The notes beneath the pieces were generated by a model that had not been told where the DNA came from, searched no databases, and saw nothing but the letters and a program-made list of their open reading frames with translations. From an uncultured Lachnospiraceae bacterium (GTDB lineage Bacteria > Bacillota > Clostridia > Lachnospirales > Lachnospiraceae), in assembly GCA_902767015.1 (NCBI GenBank), contig CACXFV010000158.1, positions 1 to 45,523 on the forward strand: a stretch of 45,523 nucleotides of DNA. The letters run 5' to 3'. A program made the position numbers and the translations under genes. Of the stretch, positions 33,397 through 42,376 are shown piece by piece. Each line of letters starts with the position of its first letter. Positions within the stretch are counted from its first letter, which is position 1.

Positions 33397-34806
33397 CTAT
33401 TTTTTCGATTTCTTCAGGGTAAATATAAATTCTGTTCCCACATTCTCCGTACTGATGACATTGATATTTTCATCATGCAGGTTGATCATTTCTTTTACGA
33501 TGGAAAGACCGAGACCGGTACCGGTTTTGTCTTTTCCACGGGATAAATCAGTTTTATAAAACCGGTTCCATATCTTTGTGATACTGTCTTTTGGAATGCC
33601 GATTCCATTGTCTTTAATAGAAATAAATATTTTCTCATTTTTGTCCTTAATATTGATGGCGATTGTCGAATTATTATGACTGAATTTAATCGCATTGTCA
33701 ATCAGATTATAGATTACCTGTTCGATTTTATCTTTATCGGCATTGACAAAATAATCCTTAGAACTGAGGGTTAGGTCTATCGTAATGTGTTTCTTTTCGC
33801 ATTTTCCACCAAAAGTAGCAAGAATCGGCTTGAGGGAATCATATAGGTTAAAGTCCGTGAGATTCAGTCTTCTTGCTTTATTGTCCCAGGTGTTGAGGGT
33901 CAGAAGATTCTGTGTGAGCTTTGTAAGGCGCTCTGTCTCAAATAGCACAATGTCCAAATATTTTTCCTGCATTTCGTAAGGAATTGTGCCATCCTTCATA
34001 GCTTCAATATATCCCTTAATCGAGGTGAGAGGCGAACGAAAATCATGTGAGATATTGCTGACAAATTTTTTTTCATCCTCTTCTAAGTCATTGAGTTTTG
34101 ATGCCATATAGTTGAGGGATACTCCCAGACGGCCGATTTCATCCTCGGAGGTAAATTTGGCCAATCCGTCATAGGTAAAATTTCCCTTTGCGTATTCAAT
34201 GGCGGCGGCGCTGATTTTGTTGAGGGGCATAAACACTACAAAGTTAAATATCAGAAGGATAATCAGTGACAGTCCGAAGATAGCGATAAAGGTCATATAA
34301 ATGACATGAAGCTGATGATTGTAATTGCTGTGCACGGTATCTGTGGCGATATGAAGGAGGATATAGCCTTCTGTCTGAAATTCTCCGGCGATAGGCATGA
34401 CTACCGAGAGAGTTTCGTCGTTAAAAGTACCAAAAAAATTTCCAATCATATAGTATTTGTTACCAAATGCAGTGATATCAAAATTTTGAATAGCATCATG
34501 TTCTTTTGTGCTGTGTGTATCATATAGGATATTTCCGGAGGTATCAATAATTCTTATCTGGCAGCCTATCAGGGAGGCAGCATTTTGCAGCGCTGTTCTC
34601 AAATCAGGATCAGAGTAAAAATTTGACAGCTCATTTTTGAGATAGCGGTTCCGTATAATGTTGCCGTCATCATATAGTGTTTTTGCCTCATCCCTTAAGA
34701 TGGTGTCCATAATCTGACTTGCAGACCAGATATTGATAAAGAGAATACACAGCAGACCGAATAAAATATATCCGAGTATAAATTTTACATAGATTGAATG
34801 TTTCAT
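33397..34806 (-). CDS. Sensor histidine kinase
   Basis: The 469-residue membrane kinase has a first helix (~8-28), an extracellular sensor (~30-165), a second helix (~170-190), HAMP, and a kinase core. The phospho-acceptor histidine lies in NISHDFRSPLTS. The ATP-binding boxes are QVIYNLIDNAIKFS (N), DNGIGIP (G1), and TGTGLGLSIV (G2). It would phosphorylate the response regulator encoded just upstream on the same strand (46 bp gap). The signal is unknown. No dedicated target gene can be pointed to, although mutS2 lies upstream on the same strand. Confidence 0.95.
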   Translation of the reverse strand: MKHSIYVKFILGYILFGLLCILFINIWSASQIMDTILRDEAKTLYDDGNIIRNRYLKNELSNFYSDPDLRTALQNAASLIGCQIRIIDTSGNILYDTHSTKEHDAIQNFDITAFGNKYYMIGNFFGTFNDETLSVVMPIAGEFQTEGYILLHIATDTVHSNYNHQLHVIYMTFIAIFGLSLIILLIFNFVVFMPLNKISAAAIEYAKGNFTYDGLAKFTSEDEIGRLGVSLNYMASKLNDLEEDEKKFVSNISHDFRSPLTSIKGYIEAMKDGTIPYEMQEKYLDIVLFETERLTKLTQNLLTLNTWDNKARRLNLTDFNLYDSLKPILATFGGKCEKKHITIDLTLSSKDYFVNADKDKIEQVIYNLIDNAIKFSHNNSTIAINIKDKNEKIFISIKDNGIGIPKDSITKIWNRFYKTDLSRGKDKTGTGLGLSIVKEMINLHDENINVISTENVGTEFIFTLKKSKK

Positions 34807-34852
34807 ATATCCTCCGTAATCATGGTAGTAGTGCTATTTTTTCACAGCTATC

Positions 34853-35584
34853 CTATTTTGTCTCAAATTTATATCCGATACCCCAGACGGTGGAGATGGA
34901 CCATGCGTCATTGTCGCTGATTTTTTCACGGATTCTCTTGATATGCACATCCACTGTTCTGGTGTCACCGGCATATTCATATCCCCACAGATGGTCAAGT
35001 AACTGTTCGCGGGTAAATACCTGATTAGGAGAGGAGGCAAGAAAATACAGTAACTCCAGCTCCTTTGGCGGCATATCAATATTTTTGCCCTTGTAGGTGA
35101 CAGAATAGTTAGTAAGGTTAATCAGCAAATCCTTGTATTCCACATATTCTGACTGAGGTGCCATGTTAGGAGGCACAGGATTGGATGCGGCAGCAGCAGT
35201 GGTCTCAGGTACCGCTTTGTATCGTCTTAGTACTGCCTTGACTCTGGCAACAAGCTCTTTGGAATCAAAAGGCTTAATGATATAATCGTCAGCACCAAGC
35301 TCTAACCCCAGTACCTTGTCAAAGATTTCACCCTTCGCTGACAGCATAATGATGGGAACAGAGGAAGATTTTCTGATTTCTCTGCATACCTCATAGCCAT
35401 CAATTCCCGGAAGCATAAGATCAAGTAATATCAGGTCAGGTGAAAAAGTTTTAAACTCTGCAAGAGCCTCTTCTCCATCATTGACAATCGAGGTATCAAA
35501 GCACTCTTTAATCAGATATAGAGATATGAGTTCTGCGATATTAACATCATCATCTACAATTAATATTTTCTGTTTGGTAGCCAT
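34853..35584 (-). CDS. OmpR-family response regulator
   Basis: The 243-residue protein has a receiver domain (phospho-Asp in ILLDLMLPGIDGYEV, Lys in KPFDSKEL) and a winged-helix output domain (QVFTREQLLDHLWGYEYAGD, TVDVHIKRIREK). A linker of ~30 residues rich in Ala, Pro and Thr joins them, longer than usual. AAAGGAG lies 10 nt before the ATG. The kinase gene follows at 46 bp. A palindromic DNA target should lie near its regulated promoters; none is identified here. Confidence 0.96.
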   Translation of the reverse strand: MATKQKILIVDDDVNIAELISLYLIKECFDTSIVNDGEEALAEFKTFSPDLILLDLMLPGIDGYEVCREIRKSSSVPIIMLSAKGEIFDKVLGLELGADDYIIKPFDSKELVARVKAVLRRYKAVPETTAAAASNPVPPNMAPQSEYVEYKDLLINLTNYSVTYKGKNIDMPPKELELLYFLASSPNQVFTREQLLDHLWGYEYAGDTRTVDVHIKRIREKISDNDAWSISTVWGIGYKFETK

Positions 35585-35626
35585 AGAGTTACGACTCCTT
35601 TCTATTGATTTTCCTTAGCGTATCAT

Positions 35627-35644
35627 TCGCAGTCTGCTCTGCGA
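35627..35644 (-). repeat. Short hairpin between mutS2 and the response regulator gene
   Basis: TCGCAG (35627-35632) and CTGCGA (35639-35644) form a 6-bp stem with a 6-nt loop, 20 bp after the mutS2 stop. There is no T tract, so termination is doubtful. Confidence 0.3.
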
Positions 35645-35663
35645 TGGTACATTGCAAAATGCT

Positions 35664-38048
35664 CTACACAAAGGTTGCGATGGTAACCCCCGCATCGCCC
35701 TCGCCATATTCTGCCAGATGATACTCTGCGACATATTTACATTTCCGCAAATGATTCTGAACAGCGTTTCTTAGCGCCCCGGTTCCCTTTCCGTGAACAA
35801 TTCTCACGCTGGGAATATGAGAGATGTAGGCATCATCGAGGTACTTATCAAGTGTTACAAGTGCCTCATCAACAGTCATTCCCAAAAGCTTAATTTCAGT
35901 AGAGACAGAAGCAGATTTGGACATTCTGAGGGAGGAGGCACCGGAGGATTTTTTTCGCCCATAAGCAGAGGCTCCTGCATTTTCTTTGTCCTCCAGTATG
36001 ATTAAATCTGAAATATTCACAGTAGAATTTAAGATTCCCATGTGAACCGTGAGGTCGCCTTTGGCATTCGGCAGCGTGTGTACCGTGCCCTCCACATTCA
36101 TGCTGAGTACTTTTACTCTGTCCCCAATCTTAAAATCCTTTGGTGCATGTTTTTTATGAGGAATGTTTTTAGGCTTGATGGCAAGCTTGTCGGCGGTGGC
36201 ATTCATTTTTTCACGGACATTTTTGCGGCTGTTTTCCAACTGCCTGTTATCGCCCTCCTGCGCTGCTTTATTGATATCTCGTATTGTTTTATCGGCAAAA
36301 TCCTTTGCATTACGCAGGATTTCCGCCGCCTCCTCATTGGCGCGTCTTAAAATGCTTTCCCGTCTGTCATCAAGACTTTCATTTTTCTTTTCAAGACGTT
36401 CCTTTAGATTCTTAACCTCTTCTTTATATTTTTCGATTTCCAGGCGCTCGTTTTCGATGACGGATTTGCTGCTTTCAAGGTCTGTCAGAATGTCTTCAAA
36501 GGAGATATTATCTTCATCAAGATGCCTCTTAGCATCTTCGATAATATATCCGGGAAGCCCAAGCTTGGAGGAGATGGCAAAGGCATTGCTCTTGCCCGGA
36601 ATACCGATTAGCATCCGGTAAGTAGGGCGCAGTGTCTCTAAACTGAATTCACAGCTTGCATTCTCTACACCCTCCGTAGAAAGGGCAAATACCTTGAGCT
36701 CACTGTAATGTGTGGTAGCCATTGTAAGCACCTTCATATTGTGCAGGAAGGTAAGGATAGCAGTGGCAAGAGCAGCACCTTCTACCGGATCTGTTCCTGA
36801 ACAGATTTCATCAAATAACACCAGAGAATGACTGTCAGCATGTTCAAGAATTTCTACAATATGTGTCATATGTGAAGAAAATGTGCTCAGACTTTGTTCG
36901 ATACTCTGTTCATCACCGATATCTGCATAAACTTCGTCAAACAGGCAAAGGACAGAGCCACTATCCGCAGGAATATGAAGCCCTGCCTGAGCCATCAGGG
37001 TTAAGAGTCCGACGGTCTTTAAGGATACCGTTTTACCACCGGTATTGGGACCTGTCACAATCAACAGATTAAAATCTTTTCCCAGACGGATATCGATAGG
37101 AACCACTGTATCAGGAGAAATCAGTGGATGCCTGCCCTGTTTAATGTCAATATATTTTTCTGTGTTAAGTTCAGGCTCAATGCCCTTCATCTCTTTAGAA
37201 TACACGGCTCGTGCGAATATGGCATCCAGTTCAACGAGCATTTTATAATCTGTCTCAATTTCAGAAGCATGTTCAGCGCATTTTGAAGAAAGCTCTGCAA
37301 GGATTGCTTCGATTTCGGCTTTCTCTTTAATGGCAAGTTCGCGAAGTTCATTATTGAGCTTTACGACAGCCATTGGTTCAATAAATACGGTAGAGCCTGT
37401 CTGGGATTGGTCATGTATCATTCCTGATACCTGATTTTTATACTCCTGTTTCACAGGAATGCAATATCTGCCATTTCTCATGGTAATGACATTATCCTGC
37501 AGATATGTCTTGGCAGATTGTGAATTGACAATGCTGTTAAGCTGTGCATGAATCTGCTCGCCGGCAAGCTTCATATGGCGGCGTATATTTTTCAGAGCGG
37601 GACTCGCATCATCACTAATCTCCTCCTCAGAAATGATGCATCTGTTAATATCATTATTTAAGGGTGTGAGGGGCTCTAAAGCTTCAAATCTGTAATCTAT
37701 GGAATCTCTTGCGGCAGATTCTTCACGTCTTGAAAAGGATTTTGCACGGGAAGCAACCTTTAGCACGCTGCTGATGTTCAGAAGCTCCGCAATGCCAAGT
37801 GTTCCACCGATTTCGAGGCGCTTGACAGAGTCCTTAATGTCCCTTGTGCCGGAGAAAGACAAGCTGCCGGAACGAAGGATTCTCACTAATGCATCAGTAG
37901 TTTCCGACTGCATACGCCGGATTTCATTTATATCATTGACAGGCAGAAGATTCTTACACAGAACCCTGCCCTCCGGACAGGTAGAAAATTCAGCCAGTTT
38001 GTCTAAGATTTTATCAAATTCTAAGGTGTGTAATGCTTTTTTATTCAT
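35664..38048 (-). CDS. mutS2: Endonuclease MutS2
   Basis: The 794-residue protein has the MutS-type core and ATPase (Walker A TGPNTGGKT, SGTDP motif) but no mismatch-recognition domain, followed by a long coiled coil and a C-terminal Smr nuclease-like domain (LLGMTVDEALVTLDKYLDDA, VHGKGTG). MutS2 suppresses homologous recombination and in Bacillus rescues collided ribosomes. The Smr domain has LLGMT where many have DLRG, so nuclease capacity is uncertain. No good ribosome binding site is seen ahead of the ATG at 38048. A promoter lies ~175 bp upstream, giving a long leader. The two-component genes follow on the same strand. Confidence 0.95.
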   Translation of the reverse strand: MNKKALHTLEFDKILDKLAEFSTCPEGRVLCKNLLPVNDINEIRRMQSETTDALVRILRSGSLSFSGTRDIKDSVKRLEIGGTLGIAELLNISSVLKVASRAKSFSRREESAARDSIDYRFEALEPLTPLNNDINRCIISEEEISDDASPALKNIRRHMKLAGEQIHAQLNSIVNSQSAKTYLQDNVITMRNGRYCIPVKQEYKNQVSGMIHDQSQTGSTVFIEPMAVVKLNNELRELAIKEKAEIEAILAELSSKCAEHASEIETDYKMLVELDAIFARAVYSKEMKGIEPELNTEKYIDIKQGRHPLISPDTVVPIDIRLGKDFNLLIVTGPNTGGKTVSLKTVGLLTLMAQAGLHIPADSGSVLCLFDEVYADIGDEQSIEQSLSTFSSHMTHIVEILEHADSHSLVLFDEICSGTDPVEGAALATAILTFLHNMKVLTMATTHYSELKVFALSTEGVENASCEFSLETLRPTYRMLIGIPGKSNAFAISSKLGLPGYIIEDAKRHLDEDNISFEDILTDLESSKSVIENERLEIEKYKEEVKNLKERLEKKNESLDDRRESILRRANEEAAEILRNAKDFADKTIRDINKAAQEGDNRQLENSRKNVREKMNATADKLAIKPKNIPHKKHAPKDFKIGDRVKVLSMNVEGTVHTLPNAKGDLTVHMGILNSTVNISDLIILEDKENAGASAYGRKKSSGASSLRMSKSASVSTEIKLLGMTVDEALVTLDKYLDDAYISHIPSVRIVHGKGTGALRNAVQNHLRKCKYVAEYHLAEYGEGDAGVTIATFV

Positions 38049-38220
38049 TGTTCTGTTTTATGTGGATGTCCGTCGTATGCTGATGGTTGTCACTATTCCC
38101 AGTCAGCCTCTGTCTGCACTTTACGCCACGTTTCAGCTAAAAAGCCGGAACTTGATTGTTATACATGTGAAAAGACATCCTGTTAAAACTCCTTTCCGGG
38201 ATAAATCGTTTTTCTTACTT

Positions 38221-38249
38221 ATTCTACCCCAAAATAATTCATATGGCAA
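38221..38249 (-). promoter_or_regulatory. Promoter of mutS2
   Basis: On the minus strand TTGCCA (38244-38249) and TAGAAT (38221-38226) have a 17-bp spacer. Confidence 0.55.
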
Positions 38250-38257
38250 TCTTTAGT

Positions 38258-38285
38258 TTGATAGATACTTACGGATAATTACTAT
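38258..38285 (+). promoter_or_regulatory. Promoter of the HtrA-like gene
   Basis: TTGATA (38258-38263) and TACTAT (38280-38285) are spaced by 16 bp. The -10 lies within the left arm of the inverted repeat at 38278-38310. Confidence 0.5.
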
Positions 38286-38310
38286 TCGCAGGAATCAGTG
38301 GAATAGTAAT
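38278..38310. repeat. Inverted repeat overlapping the HtrA-like promoter
   Basis: ATTACTATTC (38278-38287) and GAATAGTAAT (38301-38310) are perfect 10-bp arms 13 nt apart, extendable by GAT/ATC with a one-base bulge. Position over the -10 and start site suggests a repressor operator; an RNA hairpin is the alternative. Confidence 0.55.
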
Positions 38311-38437
38311 ATCTAAATTTAACACATAATTAATAAATTATTCATATTAATGTTTTATGATAGACAGTAGTATGTCGGAATCGTTATTGTAGGTGGATAT
38401 TTTTTGGTGTATCGGAATATATATGAAGGAGAACGTC

Positions 38438-39691
38438 TTGAGAAAGAAAAGTGATAAAGAATATGATGATGGACAGAAGTTGGATTTTTTAAATGAGCAT
38501 GTCGTGAGAGATATCCGAAGAGATTTATCAGGATATGTCAGATTAGTGCTGCTGATTGCCCTGTTAATCAGTGTCACGGCACTGGTGGTATATCTTTGCC
38601 TTAATTCAGAAATCAGAAATTTGAGTAAAAAAATCAATGAACAGAGCGTCGTCATTTATCCGGCACCGGAGAATCGGGAATCGGAACAACAGCTGCGGGG
38701 AGAGAAGGAGATATCGCCTGTTGAAGAAAATCAGAATCCGAATGTCACGAGACAGGAGGAACCTGACGAGAGAGAGCCCAAGCTTACGCCAGAACAGATG
38801 TATGACTCTGTTGTAGTGGTAAAATATGATGTTTCTGATGATTCTGACAATATAAAAAGAAAAAGTAAAGCAGGTATTATTCTGTCAAATGATGAGGATG
38901 TGATCATTCTGTTGTACAATACAGATTTAAAGAAGGACATGGTGGCAGATGTATATCTCTGGGGAACATGTGAGGAGGGGCAAGTCATAAATGTCTATGA
39001 GGATTATAAGATTTCTGTCATAAAAGTGTCTAAGGAGGCAATTGCGGAATATGAACCGGAGGATATGATGCCGGCGGTAATCACTACTAATTCTGAATAT
39101 CATGAGGCAGAACATATCACGCTGATTGGCAATCCCGAGGAGGAGGTCAATATTGTTGAAAAAGGCAGATTGACATTAAAAGAAAATGCTGTTAGCATAT
39201 TAGATGCGAGACTTCGACTGGCTGATACGGATATCAACGGATATGATGATGAGAGTGCATTTATCTTTAACGAACGCGGAAGTTTATTGGGCATTGCAGG
39301 GGTAGATGAATTTTCCGGCAAGGTGTATATGATAGATATTCTGGGTTTTAAGACCTATATTGATAAGATTCTGTCAGGGGACAGGATTCCATACATAGGT
39401 ATCTACGGCAAGGAAGTGACCGATGAGGTAATTGAAAATATTGATAAGGATATTCCATATGGGATTTATATTTCTAATCTGAAAGATAATTCCCCGGCAT
39501 ATAAATATGGTATTATGAATGGTGATATTGTTGTCTCTGTTGCAGGACGACCGGTATTGAATTTCGATGAGTATCAGGAGGTGCTGGCAAATTGCAGGGC
39601 AGGACAGGAAATCAGAGTGAATGTCATGAGGAAAGGAAAAGACGGTTATAAGAAAATCAGCTATGAGGTAGTTGTCGGAGCCATCGGATAA
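38438..39691 (+). CDS. Membrane-anchored HtrA-like protein with PDZ domain, probable pseudoprotease
   Basis: The ~417-residue protein has a cytoplasmic head, one membrane helix (~33-56), an acidic linker, a trypsin-like fold region (~105-310) and a PDZ domain (~318-412, NSPAYKYGIMNGDIVVSVAG). The chymotrypsin-like part keeps the HtrA rhythm, but where the catalytic His and Asp should be it reads NDEDVIILLYN and EDYKISVIKV. A serine may survive in DDESAFIFNERG, but the GNSGG motif is gone. It is therefore likely a non-catalytic binding protein. The TTG at 38438 has AAGGAG 6 nt upstream; the ATG at 38423 sits just before that site. YhaM-like and methyltransferase genes follow closely in an apparent operon. 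Confidence 0.75.
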   Translation: MRKKSDKEYDDGQKLDFLNEHVVRDIRRDLSGYVRLVLLIALLISVTALVVYLCLNSEIRNLSKKINEQSVVIYPAPENRESEQQLRGEKEISPVEENQNPNVTRQEEPDEREPKLTPEQMYDSVVVVKYDVSDDSDNIKRKSKAGIILSNDEDVIILLYNTDLKKDMVADVYLWGTCEEGQVINVYEDYKISVIKVSKEAIAEYEPEDMMPAVITTNSEYHEAEHITLIGNPEEEVNIVEKGRLTLKENAVSILDARLRLADTDINGYDDESAFIFNERGSLLGIAGVDEFSGKVYMIDILGFKTYIDKILSGDRIPYIGIYGKEVTDEVIENIDKDIPYGIYISNLKDNSPAYKYGIMNGDIVVSVAGRPVLNFDEYQEVLANCRAGQEIRVNVMRKGKDGYKKISYEVVVGAIG

Positions 39692-39706
39692 AGTGGAGCG
39701 AAAGGA

Positions 39707-40672
39707 ATGGATATCATAATGAAGTATATAGAGTCAATGAGAGATGGAGAAGCAATAAGAGGGATTTATCTGTGTAAGCAGAGAACGACAGCCATGACAA
39801 AAAATGGAAAACCATATGATAACGTGATTTTACAGGATAAGACAGGAACCGTAGATGCAAAGATATGGGAACCAAAATCCATGGGTATCATGGATTTTAG
39901 TGCCATGGATTATGTGGATATCAAGGCAGATGTCACAACATTTAACGGTGGTCTGCAGTTGAACATCAAAACAGCCAGACTGGCCGCCGAGGGTGAATAT
40001 GATACAGCCGATTATTTTCCCACCAGTACTAGAGATATAGAAGAAATGTATAGTGAACTGTTAAAGAGAATTGCCTCTGTACAGAACCAATATTTAAAAA
40101 AGCTGTTGGAGATGTTCTTTGTGGAGGATGAGAAATTTGTGAAGGAGTTTAAAAAGCACTCCGCAGCAAAGACGATTCACCATAGCTTTATAGGAGGTCT
40201 TTTAGAACATACGTTGTCGGTAACAAATATGTGCGAATATTTTTGCAAGGCATATCCTATATTGAATCACGACCTGTTGGTAACGGCTGCTATGCTTCAT
40301 GACATTGGAAAAGTTTATGAATTGTCATCATTTCCGCAAAATGATTACACGGATAATGGTCAATTATTAGGACATATTGTCATCGGATATGACATAGTGG
40401 GACAGAAGATCAGAAAGATAGAGGGATTTCCAACAAAGACAGCCAGAGAGTTGGAGCATTGTATCCTCGCACATCATGGAGAGCTGGAATATGGTTCACC
40501 GAAAAAACCGGCACTGGCAGAGGCATTTGCACTGAATCTTGCCGACAATGCAGATGCAAAGATGGAGACACTTACGGAGCTTTTAATGAATACAAGACCG
40601 GCGGACGGAACAGAGTGGTATGGATATAACAGGGCACTCGACACGAACATACGTAAGACATCAGCGCAATAA
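39707..40672 (+). CDS. YhaM-like 3'-5' exoribonuclease (OB-fold plus HD domain)
   Basis: The 321-residue cytosolic protein has an N-terminal OB-fold (IRGIYLCKQRTT...ILQDKTGTVDAKIW) and a metal-binding HD domain (HHSFIGGLLEHTLSV, AAMLHDIGKVYEL, LAHHGELEYGSP). This order is that of YhaM, a 3'-5' exonuclease that trims RNA and DNA ends. The C-terminus is ordinary length. The ATG at 39707 has GGAG 8 nt upstream; ATG 39719 is a possible alternative. It starts 15 bp after the HtrA-like gene and is followed after ~57 bp by the methyltransferase. Confidence 0.9.
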   Translation: MDIIMKYIESMRDGEAIRGIYLCKQRTTAMTKNGKPYDNVILQDKTGTVDAKIWEPKSMGIMDFSAMDYVDIKADVTTFNGGLQLNIKTARLAAEGEYDTADYFPTSTRDIEEMYSELLKRIASVQNQYLKKLLEMFFVEDEKFVKEFKKHSAAKTIHHSFIGGLLEHTLSVTNMCEYFCKAYPILNHDLLVTAAMLHDIGKVYELSSFPQNDYTDNGQLLGHIVIGYDIVGQKIRKIEGFPTKTARELEHCILAHHGELEYGSPKKPALAEAFALNLADNADAKMETLTELLMNTRPADGTEWYGYNRALDTNIRKTSAQ

Positions 40673-40729
40673 ACAGAACCGGTGAAAGACATCAGTGCAG
40701 TTATAAAATGTTTCGGAATGGAGACGAAT

Positions 40730-42310
40730 ATGGAAAAGGAAGAAAAGGTATATTCCTATCATAAGAATGAGGTATATACAGTACGAATAGAAGATGTGGG
40801 TACAGGTGGAGAGGGTATAGCCAAGATAGATGGCTATACCTTATTTGTGAAGGATGCGGTAAGAGGTGATTTGTGTGAAGTAAAAATTACAAAGGCGCAT
40901 CCGAAGTTTGCCTATACAAAGCTTTTGAAGGTAATTGAGCCTTCTCCGTACCGTGTGGAACCGGTCTGTCCGGTTTCAAGAAGATGCGGCGGCTGTAAGG
41001 TAATGGCTGCTTCTTATGAGGAACAATTAAGGTTCAAGGAAAAAAAGGTTAAGAATAACATTGAGAAGATTGGCAAGGTAACAGAGTTTGAATTATTTCC
41101 GATTATTGGAATGGAATATCCCTATCACTACAGGAATAAAGCGCAGTTTCCCATTGGTATTGACAGCAAGGGCAATCTTGTATCCGGTTTTTATGCCGGA
41201 AGAACCCATGTCATTATCCCTAACGACAAATGTTATCTGGGCGTTCCTGAGAATGAGGAGATTCTCACAATGATAAAAGATTTTATGGCGGAAAAAAATA
41301 TTGCACCATATGATGAAGTGACATTGCAGGGGCTTATCCGGTATGTGATGATCAGAAAGGCATTTCGGACAGGGGAAATTATGGTGTGCATCATCATTAA
41401 TGGCAATAAAATTCCTGACTGTGAGGAGCTTGTGGACAGGTTAAGGCAGGTTGAGGGAATGACCAGTATTTTTGTCAGCATTAATCTGTGTAACACGAAT
41501 GTGATTATGGGAAAATTAATGGAGCACATTTACGGGAAGAAATACATCACTGACTATATTGGTGATATCAAGTTTAATATATCGCCAAAGTCTTTTTTTC
41601 AGGTGAATCCTGTACAGACAGAGAAGCTGTATGCGAAGACATTAGAATTTGCCGGATTGACAGGAAATGAGACAGTATGGGATTTGTATTGTGGAATTGG
41701 CAGTATCTCGCTGTTTTTAGCAAAGTCAGCGAAAAAGGTGTTCGGAGTGGAGATTATCTCGGATGCCATAAGGGATGCAAAGAATAATGCGAAGATGAAC
41801 GGAATTGACAATGTAGAATTTTTTGTGGGAAAGTCGGAAGAGGTTCTGCCGGAGTATTATCAAAAGCACGGAGGATATGCGGATGTGGTTGTAGTGGACC
41901 CACCTCGAAAGGGATGCGATGTGGCTCTTCTTGATACGATTGTGAAAATGCAGCCGGAAAAGATGGTGTATGTGAGCTGCGACAGTGCAACGCTGGCGAG
42001 GGATATCAGGTATATGAGTGAGCACGGGTATAGGCTTTTGAAGGTGCAGCCGGTGGACATGTTTCCGCATACCGACGCGGTAGAGACGGTGGTACTGCTT
42101 TCCCACAAAAAGCCAGATACCACAATCAGCGTAAAAGTGGAGTTTGGCGAGGGTGAGGGCAAAGTGCCACTTGATAAAATAGCCGAAAGGGCGGAGAACT
42201 ATAAGCCAAAAGAACGAGTTACCTACAAAATGATAAAGGAGTACATAGAAGCTAAATGCGGTAGAAGAATTGAAACAGCCGAGGAAGCATCCGACACAAG
42301 AAAAGGTTGA
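40730..42310 (+). CDS. RlmD/TrmA-family RNA (uracil-5-)-methyltransferase with disrupted C-terminal extension
   Basis: The 526-residue enzyme has a TRAM domain (~1-70), an iron-sulfur cluster site (CPVSRRCGGC plus a Cys in NDKCYLG) and a SAM methyltransferase core: DLYCGIGSISLF, VDPPRKGCD and the nucleophile in YVSCDSATLARD. It should make 5-methyluridine in rRNA or tRNA. The core appears intact to about VETVVLLSHK. Beyond this, a family extension (KERVTYKMIKEYIEAK) breaks off: the frame reads on into GRRIETAEEASDTRKG and stops at 42310, while the expected continuation AVEELKQPRKHP...KHYEII is found in another frame to 42353. About 25 codons between the two parts appear deleted. The ATG at 40730 follows GGAG. 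Confidence 0.93.
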   Translation: MEKEEKVYSYHKNEVYTVRIEDVGTGGEGIAKIDGYTLFVKDAVRGDLCEVKITKAHPKFAYTKLLKVIEPSPYRVEPVCPVSRRCGGCKVMAASYEEQLRFKEKKVKNNIEKIGKVTEFELFPIIGMEYPYHYRNKAQFPIGIDSKGNLVSGFYAGRTHVIIPNDKCYLGVPENEEILTMIKDFMAEKNIAPYDEVTLQGLIRYVMIRKAFRTGEIMVCIIINGNKIPDCEELVDRLRQVEGMTSIFVSINLCNTNVIMGKLMEHIYGKKYITDYIGDIKFNISPKSFFQVNPVQTEKLYAKTLEFAGLTGNETVWDLYCGIGSISLFLAKSAKKVFGVEIISDAIRDAKNNAKMNGIDNVEFFVGKSEEVLPEYYQKHGGYADVVVVDPPRKGCDVALLDTIVKMQPEKMVYVSCDSATLARDIRYMSEHGYRLLKVQPVDMFPHTDAVETVVLLSHKKPDTTISVKVEFGEGEGKVPLDKIAERAENYKPKERVTYKMIKEYIEAKCGRRIETAEEASDTRKG

Positions 42311-42353
42311 AGCAATTAAAGATGCTTTGAAACATTATGAAATCATATCGTAG
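42258..42353 (+). pseudogene. Out-of-frame remnant of the methyltransferase C-terminal extension
   Basis: In a frame different from the upstream gene, 31 codons read AVEELKQPRKHPTQEK then VEAIKDALKHYEIIS and stop at 42351-42353. These match the end of the C-terminal extension seen in clostridial RlmD-type enzymes and, more distantly, the tail module at 44927-45250. The intact frame was lost through a deletion near 42255. Confidence 0.75.
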
Positions 42354-42376
42354 AAATCGAAAAGGCGGGAATAAAT

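Larger units (their letters stand above)
38049..38437. other. 389-bp intergenic region between mutS2 and the HtrA-like gene
   Basis: This divergent gap holds a mutS2 promoter (38221-38249) with a ~170-nt leader, a plus-strand promoter (38258-38285) and an inverted repeat over that promoter's -10 (38278-38310). The remaining ~125 bp before the HtrA-like gene is AT-rich and I see nothing coding in it. Confidence 0.7.
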
